Of a stretch of 64,000 bases of DNA, positions 54,381-63,142 are shown piece by piece; positions within the stretch are counted from its first letter, which is position 1, and each line of letters begins with the position of its first letter. This stretch comes from Chitinophaga polysaccharea. Its GTDB lineage: Bacteria > Bacteroidota > Bacteroidia > Chitinophagales > Chitinophagaceae. The DNA lies in assembly GCF_902150045.1 (NCBI RefSeq), contig NZ_CABFVU010000001.1, positions 1,426,001-1,490,000 on the forward strand, written 5' to 3'. Both the position numbers and the translations under genes were made by a program. Below the pieces are notes generated by a model that made no database searches, was not told the DNA's origin, and saw only the letters and a list, made by a program, of their open reading frames with translations.

Positions 54381-55127
54381 ATGTCAGAAAATGCAAATGT
54401 TCAGAAGATCGTTCCCTTTGAAGGATCAAAATTAAGCAAGAAGGAGCAGATAGCGACCATGTTTGATGATATTGCTTACCGCTACGACTTTCTTAATCAC
54501 TTTATGTCGCTCGGGATCGACATTATATGGCGCAAAAAGGCACTGAGGTACCTGAAATCGCTTCAGCCCAAACTCATGCTGGACGTGGCTACCGGTACGG
54601 GCGACTTTGCTATTATGGCGGAAAAGCGGCTGCATCCCGACAAAATTGTGGGAATTGACATTTCCGAGGGAATGCTGAGCCACGGCCGGGAAAAGATCCT
54701 GAAAGCGGGGTTAAGCAACAAAATAACCCTGCAAGCCGGCGATAGCGAAACAATAAGTTTTCCCGATCAAACGTTTGATGCGATAACAGTGGCATTCGGT
54801 GTGCGTAATTTTGAGAACCTGGAGAAAGGATTGTCTGAGATGTACAGGGTTTTAAAGCCGGGTGGTAAATTGGTGATACTTGAATTTTCGAATCCCACAG
54901 TTTTTCCTATTAAACAATTATATAATTCGTATTTTCGTTATGTTACTCCCCTGATCGGGAAGTGGGTAGCCAAAAGCCAGGCGGCTTACAGTTACCTGCC
55001 GGAATCTGTGAAAGCGTTTCCCCAGGGTGAAGCAATGCGAACTATTTTAACCAATACCCGTTTCCAGGCCGTTACATGCAAAACGCTAACATTCGGCATA
55101 TGTTCCATTTATTGCGCTACGCGCTGA
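54381..55127 (+). CDS. ubiE: Demethylmenaquinone methyltransferase UbiE/MenG
   Basis: Methylates demethylmenaquinone to menaquinone (or the ubiquinone intermediate) with SAM. The 248-residue protein has the SAM loop MLDVATGTGDFAIMAEKR, the post-I acidic strand VGIDISEGML, FDAITVAFGVRNFENLEKGL and the family C terminus LTFGICSIYCATR. ATG at 54381 (MSENANVQ) is preferred over TTG three codons earlier. The 3' end overlaps the porT start by 28 bp. Confidence 0.96.
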   Translation: MSENANVQKIVPFEGSKLSKKEQIATMFDDIAYRYDFLNHFMSLGIDIIWRKKALRYLKSLQPKLMLDVATGTGDFAIMAEKRLHPDKIVGIDISEGMLSHGREKILKAGLSNKITLQAGDSETISFPDQTFDAITVAFGVRNFENLEKGLSEMYRVLKPGGKLVILEFSNPTVFPIKQLYNSYFRYVTPLIGKWVAKSQAAYSYLPESVKAFPQGEAMRTILTNTRFQAVTCKTLTFGICSIYCATR

Positions 55128-55798
55128 TATTCATTATATTCGGGGTACTTCCTGCAAGGGCGCAAACCCAGATGAATATGTTGGAACACGATGCAAAACC
55201 CTATTACTTTGGTATTACGCTGGCCGCAAACCAGTCGTATTTCAAACTGGAGCATTCCCCCGCTTTCCTGGCCAATGACTCTATTATGATAGCGGAGCCG
55301 CTGAAAACTATGGGGTTTAACCTGGGACTGCTGGCCAATGCCAGGCTGAGTGAGCATTTTGACCTGCGCTTTAACCCGCAGCTTATATTTGCTTCCAAAA
55401 ACCTTTACTACCGCGACACTTACCCCAAACCCCAGGATACGGATAAAAAGATCGAGTCTATATTACTGAGCTTCCCCCTGCAGATCAAGTTTAAATCAGA
55501 CCGCATAGGCAATATGCGCGTTTATACTATTGCAGGCCTTAAATATGATTATGACCTTGCTTCCAATGCCCGTTTACGCCGGGCGGAAGATCTTGTAAAG
55601 ATCAGGAAGAGCGATTATGGCTATGAAGCCGGCGCCGGCTTTGAATTTTATTTCGAGAGCTTCATTTTTGCCCCGGAGTTTAAGATCAGCAACGGTTTCG
55701 GCAATGTACACGTGAAAGACCCCAACCTGCGGTATTCCAATGTGGTGGAGAAACTGCAATCAAGAATGATTGTGTTTTCGATTCATTTGGAGGGATAG
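55100..55798 (+). CDS. porT: PorT-family outer-membrane beta-barrel protein (type IX secretion)
   Basis: A 232-residue secreted protein with signal peptide MFHLLRYALIFIIFGVLPAR cleaved after AQA-like sequence and a beta-barrel body (YFGITLAANQSYFKLE, LNLGLLANARLSEHFDLRFNPQLIFASK) ending in VFSIHLEG. PorT is needed for the type IX secretion system, and the ubiE-porT neighbourhood is what I recall from gliding and T9SS Bacteroidota. The start is in the ubiE frame-shifted end, overlapping by 28 bp. An ATG at 55076 gives eight more residues and is less likely. No other T9SS gene is in the window. Confidence 0.82.
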   Translation: MFHLLRYALIFIIFGVLPARAQTQMNMLEHDAKPYYFGITLAANQSYFKLEHSPAFLANDSIMIAEPLKTMGFNLGLLANARLSEHFDLRFNPQLIFASKNLYYRDTYPKPQDTDKKIESILLSFPLQIKFKSDRIGNMRVYTIAGLKYDYDLASNARLRRAEDLVKIRKSDYGYEAGAGFEFYFESFIFAPEFKISNGFGNVHVKDPNLRYSNVVEKLQSRMIVFSIHLEG

Positions 55799-55807
55799 GA
55801 TCTATGA

Positions 55808-55867
55808 TCGCCTCCGGCGACTTGTCTTGTTCAGGATCAGACTGATCAACCGTGATTACGCTGATTT
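55808..55867 (+). repeat. Dispersed palindromic intergenic element, copy 3
   Basis: Opens with the hairpin tcgcc-tcc-ggcga (55808-55820), then cttgtcttgttcaggatcag and an AT-rich tail, in the same order as at 22087 and 25624. It lies 9 bp after the porT stop and just upstream of the dihydroorotase -7 box. Confidence 0.6.
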
Positions 55868-55870
55868 TTT

Positions 55871-55878
55871 TACCTTTG
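55871..55878 (+). promoter_or_regulatory. -7 box of the dihydroorotase gene
   Basis: TACCTTTG matches TAnnTTTG, 4 bp before the ATG at 55883. As for ubiE, this would give a leaderless or nearly leaderless transcript. No -33 TTG at 19-20 nt. Confidence 0.4.
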
Positions 55879-55882
55879 CGCC

Positions 55883-57226
55883 ATGCAAAACTACCTCATC
55901 AGGAATATAGCCGTGGTAAACGAAGGGCGCACCACGGTACAGGATGTATGGATCAAAGACCACCGCATTGAAAAAATAGCGCCAAATATCACCATCAGCG
56001 GTAACTACACTGAAATTAACGGGGAAGGTAAACACCTGTTACCGGGCGTTATAGACGACCAGGTGCATTTCCGGGAACCGGGCTTAACCCATAAAGCCAA
56101 TATTTATACTGAAGCACGCGCTGCAGTAGCCGGCGGTACCACCAGCTTTATGGAAATGCCCAATACCAAACCGGCTGCGCTCACACAGGAACTGCTGGAA
56201 GATAAATACAGCATTGCCCAACAACATTCGCTGGCCAACTACTCCTTCTTTATGGGAGCCGCCAATGATAATGTGGAAGAAATACTGAAAACAAACGCCA
56301 AAAAAGAAAGTGTTTGCGGCGTAAAAATATTCATGGGATCTTCCACCGGTAACATGCTGGTAGATAACTACCTCACCCTTGAAACCGTATTCTCCAACAG
56401 TGAGTTGCTGATCGCCACCCATTGCGAAGATGAAAAAATCATCCGCGCCAACATGGAAGCCTACCAGCGGGAAAAAGGGGATCGCCTCACCGCAGCGGAT
56501 CATCCGTTGATACGCAACGTAGAAGCCTGTTTTGAATCTTCCCTGGTAGCTATCCAGTTTGCACAGAAACACAATGCCCGCCTGCATATCCTGCATATCT
56601 CCACAGCAAGGGAGCTTCAGCTGTTTGGTAATATGCTGCCGCTGGCTGAAAAACGGATTACAGCAGAAGTGTGTGTTCATCACCTTCACTTCACCGCAGA
56701 TGATTATGCCCAATATGGCAACCTGATCAAATGCAACCCTGCCATTAAATCAGCCGACAACAAAACCGCACTCTGGCAGGGGCTCCTGGACGACCGGCTG
56801 GATATCATTGCCACCGATCATGCCCCCCATACCTGGGAGGAAAAACAACAGCCTTACCTGCAGGCCCCTTCCGGCGTTCCGTTGGTGCAACACAGCCTGC
56901 TGCTGATGCTGGAATATGTAAAGAAAGGCAACCTCTCCCTGGAAAAAGTAGTGGAGAAAATGAGCCATGCGCCCGCTATCTGTTTCCAGATAAAGGAAAG
57001 AGGGTTTCTGAGAGAAGGGTATTATGCCGATTGCGTAATAGTGGATCTGCAGGACCAGACCAATGTTACCAAAGAGAATATTCATTATAAATGCGCCTGG
57101 AGCCCGTTTGAAGGTCATACTTTCCCGGCTGCGGTAACACATACTTTTGTAAGCGGCCACCTCGCTTATGCCAACGGCGTTTTTAATGAGAACGTATTGG
57201 GGCAGCGACTGGCCTTCAGCCGATAA
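55883..57226 (+). CDS. pyrC: Dihydroorotase
   Basis: Closes carbamoyl-aspartate to dihydroorotate in pyrimidine synthesis. The 447-residue protein is of the class I long form. Metal-binding landmarks are GVIDDQVHFREPG, KIFMGSSTGN (position of the bridging lysine), THCEDE, LHISTA and IATDHAPHTWEEK. The first ligand motif reads Asp58-x-Gln60-x-His62 where class I enzymes normally have DxHxH. I recall this substitution in other Bacteroidota dihydroorotases. Allantoinase is an alternative but less likely. Confidence 0.9.
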   Translation: MQNYLIRNIAVVNEGRTTVQDVWIKDHRIEKIAPNITISGNYTEINGEGKHLLPGVIDDQVHFREPGLTHKANIYTEARAAVAGGTTSFMEMPNTKPAALTQELLEDKYSIAQQHSLANYSFFMGAANDNVEEILKTNAKKESVCGVKIFMGSSTGNMLVDNYLTLETVFSNSELLIATHCEDEKIIRANMEAYQREKGDRLTAADHPLIRNVEACFESSLVAIQFAQKHNARLHILHISTARELQLFGNMLPLAEKRITAEVCVHHLHFTADDYAQYGNLIKCNPAIKSADNKTALWQGLLDDRLDIIATDHAPHTWEEKQQPYLQAPSGVPLVQHSLLLMLEYVKKGNLSLEKVVEKMSHAPAICFQIKERGFLREGYYADCVIVDLQDQTNVTKENIHYKCAWSPFEGHTFPAAVTHTFVSGHLAYANGVFNENVLGQRLAFSR

Positions 57227-57352
57227 TATTTTTGCTACCGTAAATGCAGCTGGGATGGCTGCATTTACGGTAATGCCGGCACAGCCTTTCAATTCTTATG
57301 GAATTTTTCTATCCTTGCATCTTCCACCGTATATTCACCAAAAAGATGCTGC

Positions 57353-58681
57353 ATGCAACTGGACAAAACATCCTACTACGACCTGTCTATTTTTAACCGC
57401 GACGAAGAATTCTCCCTGTTCCACCGCCTTGATTTCACTACCACAGCCGGCGGCCGTGAATACCTGCGGCAACTGTACAGTAATCCTTTATCCGACATCA
57501 ATGCCATTAAGAACAGGCAGCGTGCATTGCAATACATCCTGGAACGGGAAAGCAACTGGCCGTCTATCATCTCCAACGGAACCATAGTAGTGGTGGAAAA
57601 CTATATGGATGCGCAGATTGAGCCCATTTCCAGTACCGAAGGCATTGCTTTATACCTTCATGCGGTACTCAATAAAACCATCTATGCGCCTGATTACGGT
57701 TATATCAAATTCTCTTTCACGCAGCTGGTAATATTACTGAAAGGCTTCCGCACATTTATCAATGCCTTCAATTCCGATGAAACGCCAACGGTGTTGAAAG
57801 TGTTGCTGGACAGGGCACAGCAGCTGCTTACCAAAAAGGAATTTTATGATATTTTAAAAGCTGATGAAGAAGGCAAGCTGAATTTTGTAGAGATCCTCCG
57901 TTATGATAATTATATCCGGAAGAAACACAGGAAAGTGATCCAGGAACTGGTAACCCTTTACCAGCAGCTGGATGCCTTTTATGCGATGGCCAAGGCCATT
58001 AAGCATTTCAACCTGCAGTTCCCTGTTTTTTCCGGCAGCAGCAGGCCGGTTATTAAAGCCACACAACTTTATCATATCATTCTTCCCGAGCCCGTGGCAT
58101 ATGATGTAAAGCTCGATGAAGCGGCTCATTTCATGTTTCTTACCGGCGCCAATATGGCCGGCAAAACTACCTTTATCAAAGCCGCAGGAGTGGCCGTGTT
58201 CCTGGCACATATAGGCATGGGCGTGCCTGCTCAGGATATGGAGCTGAGCTTCTTTCACGGCATCTTCAGTAACATCCAGGTACAGGATAATATTTTTAAG
58301 GGAGAAAGCTATTTTTACAGTGAAGTACAACGCATCAAAAATACCATCCTGCAAATCAGCAACGGTAAAAACTGGCTGGTACTGATCGATGAAATGTTTA
58401 AAGGCACTAACGTGGAAGATGCCCGGAATTGTTCCCTGGCCGTGATCAGGGGATTTCTTCAAAGCACCAACTGCCTGTTCATCCTTTCCACACACCTGTA
58501 TGAAGTAGCGGAAGAACTGAGCAATGAAAAACGGATCCAGTTCAAGTATTTTGAATCGACCGTTATTGATGATGACCTTCATTTTACTTACCTGCTGAAA
58601 GATGGAATCGCCAAAGAAAAAATTGGTTACCTGATCCTTAAAAGAGAGAAGGTACTGGATCTGCTTACTCAGATAAAATAA
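57353..58681 (+). CDS. MutS-related ATPase without mismatch-recognition domains
   Basis: A 442-residue protein comprising the MutS helical lever and ATPase domains: Walker A LTGANMAGKTTFIKAAGVAVFLA near residue 265, EVQRIKNTILQISNGKNWLVLIDEMFKGTNVEDARN with Walker B, and STHLYEVAEEL. The N-terminal mismatch-binding and connector domains of MutS are absent, and the Smr nuclease tail of MutS2 is not seen. These short MutS-like proteins are common in Bacteroidota; function unproven. The start ATG lies 127 bp after the dihydroorotase stop. Confidence 0.88.
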   Translation: MQLDKTSYYDLSIFNRDEEFSLFHRLDFTTTAGGREYLRQLYSNPLSDINAIKNRQRALQYILERESNWPSIISNGTIVVVENYMDAQIEPISSTEGIALYLHAVLNKTIYAPDYGYIKFSFTQLVILLKGFRTFINAFNSDETPTVLKVLLDRAQQLLTKKEFYDILKADEEGKLNFVEILRYDNYIRKKHRKVIQELVTLYQQLDAFYAMAKAIKHFNLQFPVFSGSSRPVIKATQLYHIILPEPVAYDVKLDEAAHFMFLTGANMAGKTTFIKAAGVAVFLAHIGMGVPAQDMELSFFHGIFSNIQVQDNIFKGESYFYSEVQRIKNTILQISNGKNWLVLIDEMFKGTNVEDARNCSLAVIRGFLQSTNCLFILSTHLYEVAEELSNEKRIQFKYFESTVIDDDLHFTYLLKDGIAKEKIGYLILKREKVLDLLTQIK

Positions 58682-58766
58682 CTGGAAGCATTTAACTGCC
58701 GGGAGCTTAACAACGTTTTCCAGCAGTTAAATGCTTATATTCGTACCTGTTAACCCAGATATCCAT

Positions 58767-60302
58767 ATGATTGTTAAAACCTACGGCAGCGCCATCCTTG
58801 GCGTAAATGCCATTACCATTACCATAGAGGTAAATGTATCTTCCAAAGGCAATAAATTATTCATTGTCGGGCTGCCAGACAATGCTGTAAAGGAAAGCGA
58901 ACGGCGTATAGAGTCCACTATCCAGTGTATGGGACTGCGCATGCCCAGAACGCGGACCGTGGTAAATATGGCGCCTGCGGCTATACGCAAGGCCGGCGCA
59001 GCGTACGACCTGCCCATTGCCGCCGGTATTATTGCCGCTTCCGGGCAGGTATCGCCCATGCACCTGGAGCACTATGTGCTTATGGGAGAGCTTTCGCTGG
59101 ATGGCACCATCCAGCCTGTTAAAGGCGCGCTGCCAATAGCCATGCAGGCGTTGAAAGACGGCTTCCAAGGGTTTATACTGCCCAGGCAGAATGCGCTGGA
59201 AGCCGCTATGGTGGATGGTTTGAAAGTATATGGCATTTCACATATTTCCGAAGCCATTAACTTTTTGAATGATCCTGGTAGTCTTACGCCTGTTTCAGCA
59301 CGGCGTGATGAGTTCTATTCCACGCAGACCGGTTTCAATATTGATTTCAGTGAAGTTAAAGGCCAGCAACAGATCAAGCGTGCCCTTGAAATTGCCGCTG
59401 CCGGTGGTCACAACGCAATACTGATAGGACCGCCCGGAGCCGGCAAAACCATGCTGGCAAAGCGACTGCCTACCATACTGCCGCCACTCACCTTACAGGA
59501 AGCACTGGAAACCACTAAAATTCATTCCGTGGCCGGCAAGTTGCCGGAGCACACTTCACTGATCACCCACCGCCCGTTCCGTTCCCCGCATCACACCATC
59601 AGTGATGCCGCATTGGTAGGCGGCGGCAGCATCCCGCAGCCGGGAGAGATTTCACTGGCACATCACGGTGTACTGTTCCTTGATGAGCTGCCTGAGTTTA
59701 AACGGAAGGTGCTGGAAGTAATGCGGCAACCGGTAGAAGAAAGAAGAGTGACCATTTCCCGGGCAAGAACGGCTATCGACTTTCCCGCCAACTTCATGTT
59801 GCTGGCATCTATGAATCCCTGCCCCTGCGGGTATTTCAACCATCCGGATAAGGAATGTTCCTGTGCTCCCGGGCAGGTACAGGAATACCTGAATAAAGTA
59901 TCCGGGCCGCTGCTGGATCGTATAGACCTCCACGTGGAAGTAACGCCGGTGAAGTTTGCGGACCTGTCGTCGACCAATGCCGCAGAGAAAAGTACGTATA
60001 TACGTGAACGTGTGATCGCTGCTAGGGCTATCCAGGCCAGCAGGTTTGCCGCTTATGAAGGGATTTACTGCAATGCGCAAATGCATAGCCGCCTGTTGGC
60101 AACGGTGTGCGTGATCAGTGATAAATGCAGGGAACAACTGGGGCTGGCCATGGAGAAACTAAAGCTATCCGCCCGTGCTTACGACCGGATACTGAAGGTA
60201 AGCAGAACAATTGCCGACCTTGAAGGAAGTCATAGTGTAGAACCTGTGCATATGGCCGAAGCCATACAGTTCAGGAGCCTTGACAGGGAAGGCTGGAGGT
60301 GA
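58767..60302 (+). CDS. comM: YifB/ComM-family Mg-chelatase-like AAA+ ATPase
   Basis: A 511-residue hexameric AAA+ helicase-like protein; ComM promotes branch migration in natural transformation in other phyla. N-terminal ChlI-like domain (SSKGNKLFIVGLPDNAVKES, VNMAPAAIRKAGAAYDLPIA), Walker A ILIGPPGAGKTMLAKRLP, RPFRSPHHTISDAALVGGG, Walker B GVLFLDELPEF, zinc/cysteine loop MNPCPCGYFNHPDKECSCAP and C-terminal domain ending SLDREGWR. I start at ATG 58767 (MIVKTYGSAILGVNAIT); an upstream ATG adds 12 residues. Positions 59820-60098 recur identically at 63722-64000. Confidence 0.94.
   Translation: MIVKTYGSAILGVNAITITIEVNVSSKGNKLFIVGLPDNAVKESERRIESTIQCMGLRMPRTRTVVNMAPAAIRKAGAAYDLPIAAGIIAASGQVSPMHLEHYVLMGELSLDGTIQPVKGALPIAMQALKDGFQGFILPRQNALEAAMVDGLKVYGISHISEAINFLNDPGSLTPVSARRDEFYSTQTGFNIDFSEVKGQQQIKRALEIAAAGGHNAILIGPPGAGKTMLAKRLPTILPPLTLQEALETTKIHSVAGKLPEHTSLITHRPFRSPHHTISDAALVGGGSIPQPGEISLAHHGVLFLDELPEFKRKVLEVMRQPVEERRVTISRARTAIDFPANFMLLASMNPCPCGYFNHPDKECSCAPGQVQEYLNKVSGPLLDRIDLHVEVTPVKFADLSSTNAAEKSTYIRERVIAARAIQASRFAAYEGIYCNAQMHSRLLATVCVISDKCREQLGLAMEKLKLSARAYDRILKVSRTIADLEGSHSVEPVHMAEAIQFRSLDREGWR
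59820..60098 (+). repeat. Direct repeat, copy 1 (inside intact comM)
   Basis: 279 bp identical base for base to 63722-64000. The second copy is cut by the window end, so the repeat may be longer. It begins in the codons for Cys-Pro-Cys-Gly of the ComM cysteine loop. Confidence 0.97.
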
Positions 60303-60305
60303 AGG

Positions 60306-60500
60306 TTACACTACTTCTTCTTTCAGGTATTCATCGCTGAGTTTCTTCTGAATTTCCGGGGGCACGGGCGCATATTCCGCAAACGCAGCGTGGACCTTTG
60401 CCTTGCCCTGGGTAACATTACGCAATGCGGCGAACAACTTATCCAGTTCCGCCTGTGGCGTACGGGCTTTGATCACCTGGTACCCGTTCAGTGTATCCAT
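60306..60500 (-). CDS. Small protein or C-terminal fragment of unknown function
   Basis: A 64-residue frame, MDTLNGYQVIKARTPQAELDKLFAA then a helical, Lys-rich C-terminal part ending KEEVV. Codon use is like that of the core genes. It is convergent with comM, 3 bp from its stop. No family was recognised. The frame stops 18 codons upstream of this ATG, and another minus-strand frame (60439-60747) continues beyond, so this may be the 3' end of a longer gene disrupted by a frameshift. Confidence 0.5.
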   Translation of the reverse strand: MDTLNGYQVIKARTPQAELDKLFAALRNVTQGKAKVHAAFAEYAPVPPEIQKKLSDEYLKEEVV

Positions 60501-61107
60501 GCCCGTTATAACGCTGCGGCGGCAAAACTGTCATTCCTTCTACTATCCGAGAATTCAGTTTTCTCAGCGGAAGCTCAATTTGATTAATAACAGGTATCAT
60601 TGACGTTGATGTGAGCTGCGCCCAGAAATTGCTGCCGTTGATAAAATTCAGAAACGCAGAGGCGTAGAGCTGGTCACTACCCGTAAATAACGGCATGCCG
60701 CTCCCCGCAACTAGCGCAGGAAGAGGTCTACCGCCAGCTACTACCATCCTGGTATGGCGGTGAACAGATCCGGCGCCTGACCGATGATCAAACCGACGGT
60801 TCTCTTGGAAATTTCTTACACAAGTTTAATGGCCCTGTCCTCTATTGCTCATACATTCACACTTATATTCTGAGCCGGGGAAAAAACTCTAGAAGGGCTA
60901 CATTGAACAATAGATAGTATTGTGATTAATAGGCCAAATGTGTATCAAAACTGCTTGGAAAAATTGAAAAATTAGCTCTAGAATTAGGCATAATCTGCAC
61001 AGATAAAGCCAACAATGCCCCAAAGTGCATGGCTGAAGATACTTTAATATCAGCTCTATAACCGCTTATCAGCAAATTGCGATTGTTTTCGGCAAAATAA
61101 TAATCAT
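60501..61107. other. Spacer with apparent gene debris
   Basis: About 600 bp with no intact gene. Two plus-strand stretches read like protein but lack a start or are broken: 60717-60917 (open, containing EEVYRQLLPSWYGGEQIRRL) and 60913-61061 (see pseudogene entry). Composition becomes clearly AT-richer from about 60,850 onward. This is the left part of the divergent island after comM. Confidence 0.45.
60913..61061 (+). pseudogene. Possible frameshifted gene remnant
   Basis: Joining two frames with a one-base shift near 60970 gives a continuous stretch from DSIVINRPNVYQNCLEKLK to LALELGIICTDKANNAP and the end MAEDTLISAL with a TAA at 61059-61061. Composition looks coding, but no family was recognised and no start codon is present. 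Chance cannot be excluded for a stretch this short. Confidence 0.25.
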
Positions 61108-62631
61108 ATGAAAACGTCCATTAACCTAATATCCATATTCTGTAAAATAGGGTTAGTAATTTTGTTTATAAGTTGCACCAAGAAAGATTCCTCTGTTTCG
61201 AAATCAGACCATCCGATTAATAGCACAGAAGATTTTCAGAAAAAATTTGATTCAACTGGATTTGCTCGTCAATTAGTAGCCCGGTTTAATGACACATTGA
61301 ATATTAATTGGAATCCTGAATGGAATCAAATGTCTACAGCTCTGCCAAAAGATAGCCTATACTATTACTATATTCCTTTGAAACCGGGGCTTTTTCACAA
61401 TGAGAAATCCGATGCACACTACAATGTGAGAACCGTCGGGACTCTTCAGTTTCTTATTGTACAAGCGAACCCAAAAGGAAATGCTCAATTTTTTAGAGGA
61501 ACATATTCATTGGATAATAATAAAGGCGACACGATTAGGCGAATTGACTTTGCACGGTTTACCGGCTGGGTTTTGATTGATGATTTTAAGGGAAACACCT
61601 GGCTAAGGCACTATAATTTTGGTATGATACAAGACCCCCATAGGCAGGTAGAGGTCATAAGTGGTGCAAAAACTGAAATGATTGTTTGTGACCAAAATTG
61701 TACTTGGACTTCCTATTGTGAAGGAGCTGATCTTGGCCATGGAGACTTTACAGTGACTACAACTACAGGAAGTTCCGGAGGAGCTTGTCCTACTCCCACT
61801 GGACAGGGGGCGCAATGTTCAGCATGGAATGGACAACCGAAAGGTTGGTCAATAAGTAACGTAGAATATATAAATTGCAGGGATAGCGAAAACCCTGGCA
61901 TTCCATTGCCAAGGATTCCCGGACAAGGTGGCGGGGAAACAGGGGAGACAGGATACACAATAGAGGAAGAGAATTTGTTTAAGGCGTTTGCAGCCAGCAT
62001 TCGAGATTCATTAACTCATCCATGTCTCATCAATATCCTTGAAAGGATTAGGGGGCTTGGTCAGACTTATACACTTGGGATAATGATTCGAAAAATAGAT
62101 GGAAACGCGCCCGGTTGGAACTGGACGATCAAGGAAGGCAAATTGGGAACAGGTCTGAATGCACAGACCCATGTAGAGGGGAGGTCAGTGACAACTGTTC
62201 TCAATTATGACGTGTTAAAAAATGCAACTGAATTATCAATAGCAAGAACAATATTCCATGAAGCGGTACATGCTCATATTTCTTTGTATTTTATTAACGA
62301 CCCAATAAACGCTAATAAGTCATATCCTGATATCGTAAATGCTTACATAAATTCAAAGAACCCGGATTACAACAAAATTCAGCATGATCAGATGATTAAT
62401 TTTTTTGTGGGTGAAATTGCCGAAGCAATGTTTAGATATGGTAATGCGGCTGGTTATACGGAAAAAATAGGTATTTATTCGGATCTCGCGTGGGGAGGAT
62501 TGGATTTTTGGAATAATAGTCAAGTTATGACACAACAAGCAAAAGAAAGAATACAGGCACGACTTGAGGCAGAACAAACAGGTGTTGCTAATGAAAATGC
62601 TACTCCGATCGGGAAGAGAACTTGTAAATAA
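61108..62631 (+). CDS. AT-rich island lipoprotein with HExxH metallopeptidase motif
   Basis: A 507-residue lipoprotein with lipobox LFISC (Cys23). The N-terminal domain (about 35-190) is beta-rich. A Gly/Cys/Thr-rich linker (about 195-285) contains several cysteines (CDQNCTWTSYC, GGACPTP). The C-terminal domain has TIFHEAVHAHISLYF, where His384, Glu385 and His388 form an HExxH zinc-peptidase motif; Glu in FFVGEIAEAMF (near 432) could be the third ligand. The gene is AT-richer than its chromosomal neighbours. The next gene follows at 11 bp and also encodes a lipoprotein. Function unknown; a secreted zinc peptidase is the best guess. Confidence 0.8.
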   Translation: MKTSINLISIFCKIGLVILFISCTKKDSSVSKSDHPINSTEDFQKKFDSTGFARQLVARFNDTLNINWNPEWNQMSTALPKDSLYYYYIPLKPGLFHNEKSDAHYNVRTVGTLQFLIVQANPKGNAQFFRGTYSLDNNKGDTIRRIDFARFTGWVLIDDFKGNTWLRHYNFGMIQDPHRQVEVISGAKTEMIVCDQNCTWTSYCEGADLGHGDFTVTTTTGSSGGACPTPTGQGAQCSAWNGQPKGWSISNVEYINCRDSENPGIPLPRIPGQGGGETGETGYTIEEENLFKAFAASIRDSLTHPCLINILERIRGLGQTYTLGIMIRKIDGNAPGWNWTIKEGKLGTGLNAQTHVEGRSVTTVLNYDVLKNATELSIARTIFHEAVHAHISLYFINDPINANKSYPDIVNAYINSKNPDYNKIQHDQMINFFVGEIAEAMFRYGNAAGYTEKIGIYSDLAWGGLDFWNNSQVMTQQAKERIQARLEAEQTGVANENATPIGKRTCK

Positions 62632-62642
62632 ATTATATATTC

Positions 62643-63059
62643 ATGAAAGCCACTAGATTAATAACAATTGGAACCGTGATAGTATCATGTTGTGGGATGT
62701 TTGTTTTTCATTCTTGTAAACATACTAATAAGATAGTTAATGTTAATTCCAATGATACATCACAGGTGCGTTTGATAATTGAAAAAGCTGACATCCCTAA
62801 TTCGGTTATTAAAGGATACATTAAGAGGGATTCATATACAACTCCAATAAACATGGGTGATATATGGATCAAAAAACAACGAATACCTTGCAATGAGGCC
62901 GGTTTCTTCAACAAGGAACTAGATCCAGGCACATATAATATACTCGTTAGAGGATTAAACTTTAATAGTATTCAATATAAGATAACGGTAAAAAAAGGTG
63001 AGATATACAACCTGACTTTCAATCTGCAGCCATATATTTTTAAGAATAAAATTCCTTGA
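62643..63059 (+). CDS. AT-rich island lipoprotein with carboxypeptidase-regulatory-like fold
   Basis: A 138-residue lipoprotein, signal peptide with VFHSCKHTN as the likely lipobox. The mature domain (about 45-130: IKGYIKRDSYTTPINMGDIWIKK, GFFNKELDPGTYNILVRGLNF, YKITVKKGEIYNLTFNLQ) matches the beta-sandwich of carboxypeptidase-regulatory-like domains, often found as Bacteroidota surface modules. It starts 11 bp after the HExxH lipoprotein, so the two are very likely one operon and may function together. Confidence 0.75.
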   Translation: MKATRLITIGTVIVSCCGMFVFHSCKHTNKIVNVNSNDTSQVRLIIEKADIPNSVIKGYIKRDSYTTPINMGDIWIKKQRIPCNEAGFFNKELDPGTYNILVRGLNFNSIQYKITVKKGEIYNLTFNLQPYIFKNKIP

Positions 63060-63142
63060 TATCCAATTCCAGAACCTGAGTGGCAATGGCACTGGCGCAG
63101 ATTGCCAACACCGGATTCCTTTGAGTACTAAATATATCGGGC

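Noticed and set aside
60439..60747. 102-codon minus-strand frame beyond the 64-residue gene
   Set aside because: Could be the frameshifted upstream part of that gene, but the two parts show no recognised family and no clean join, so it is described only as debris.
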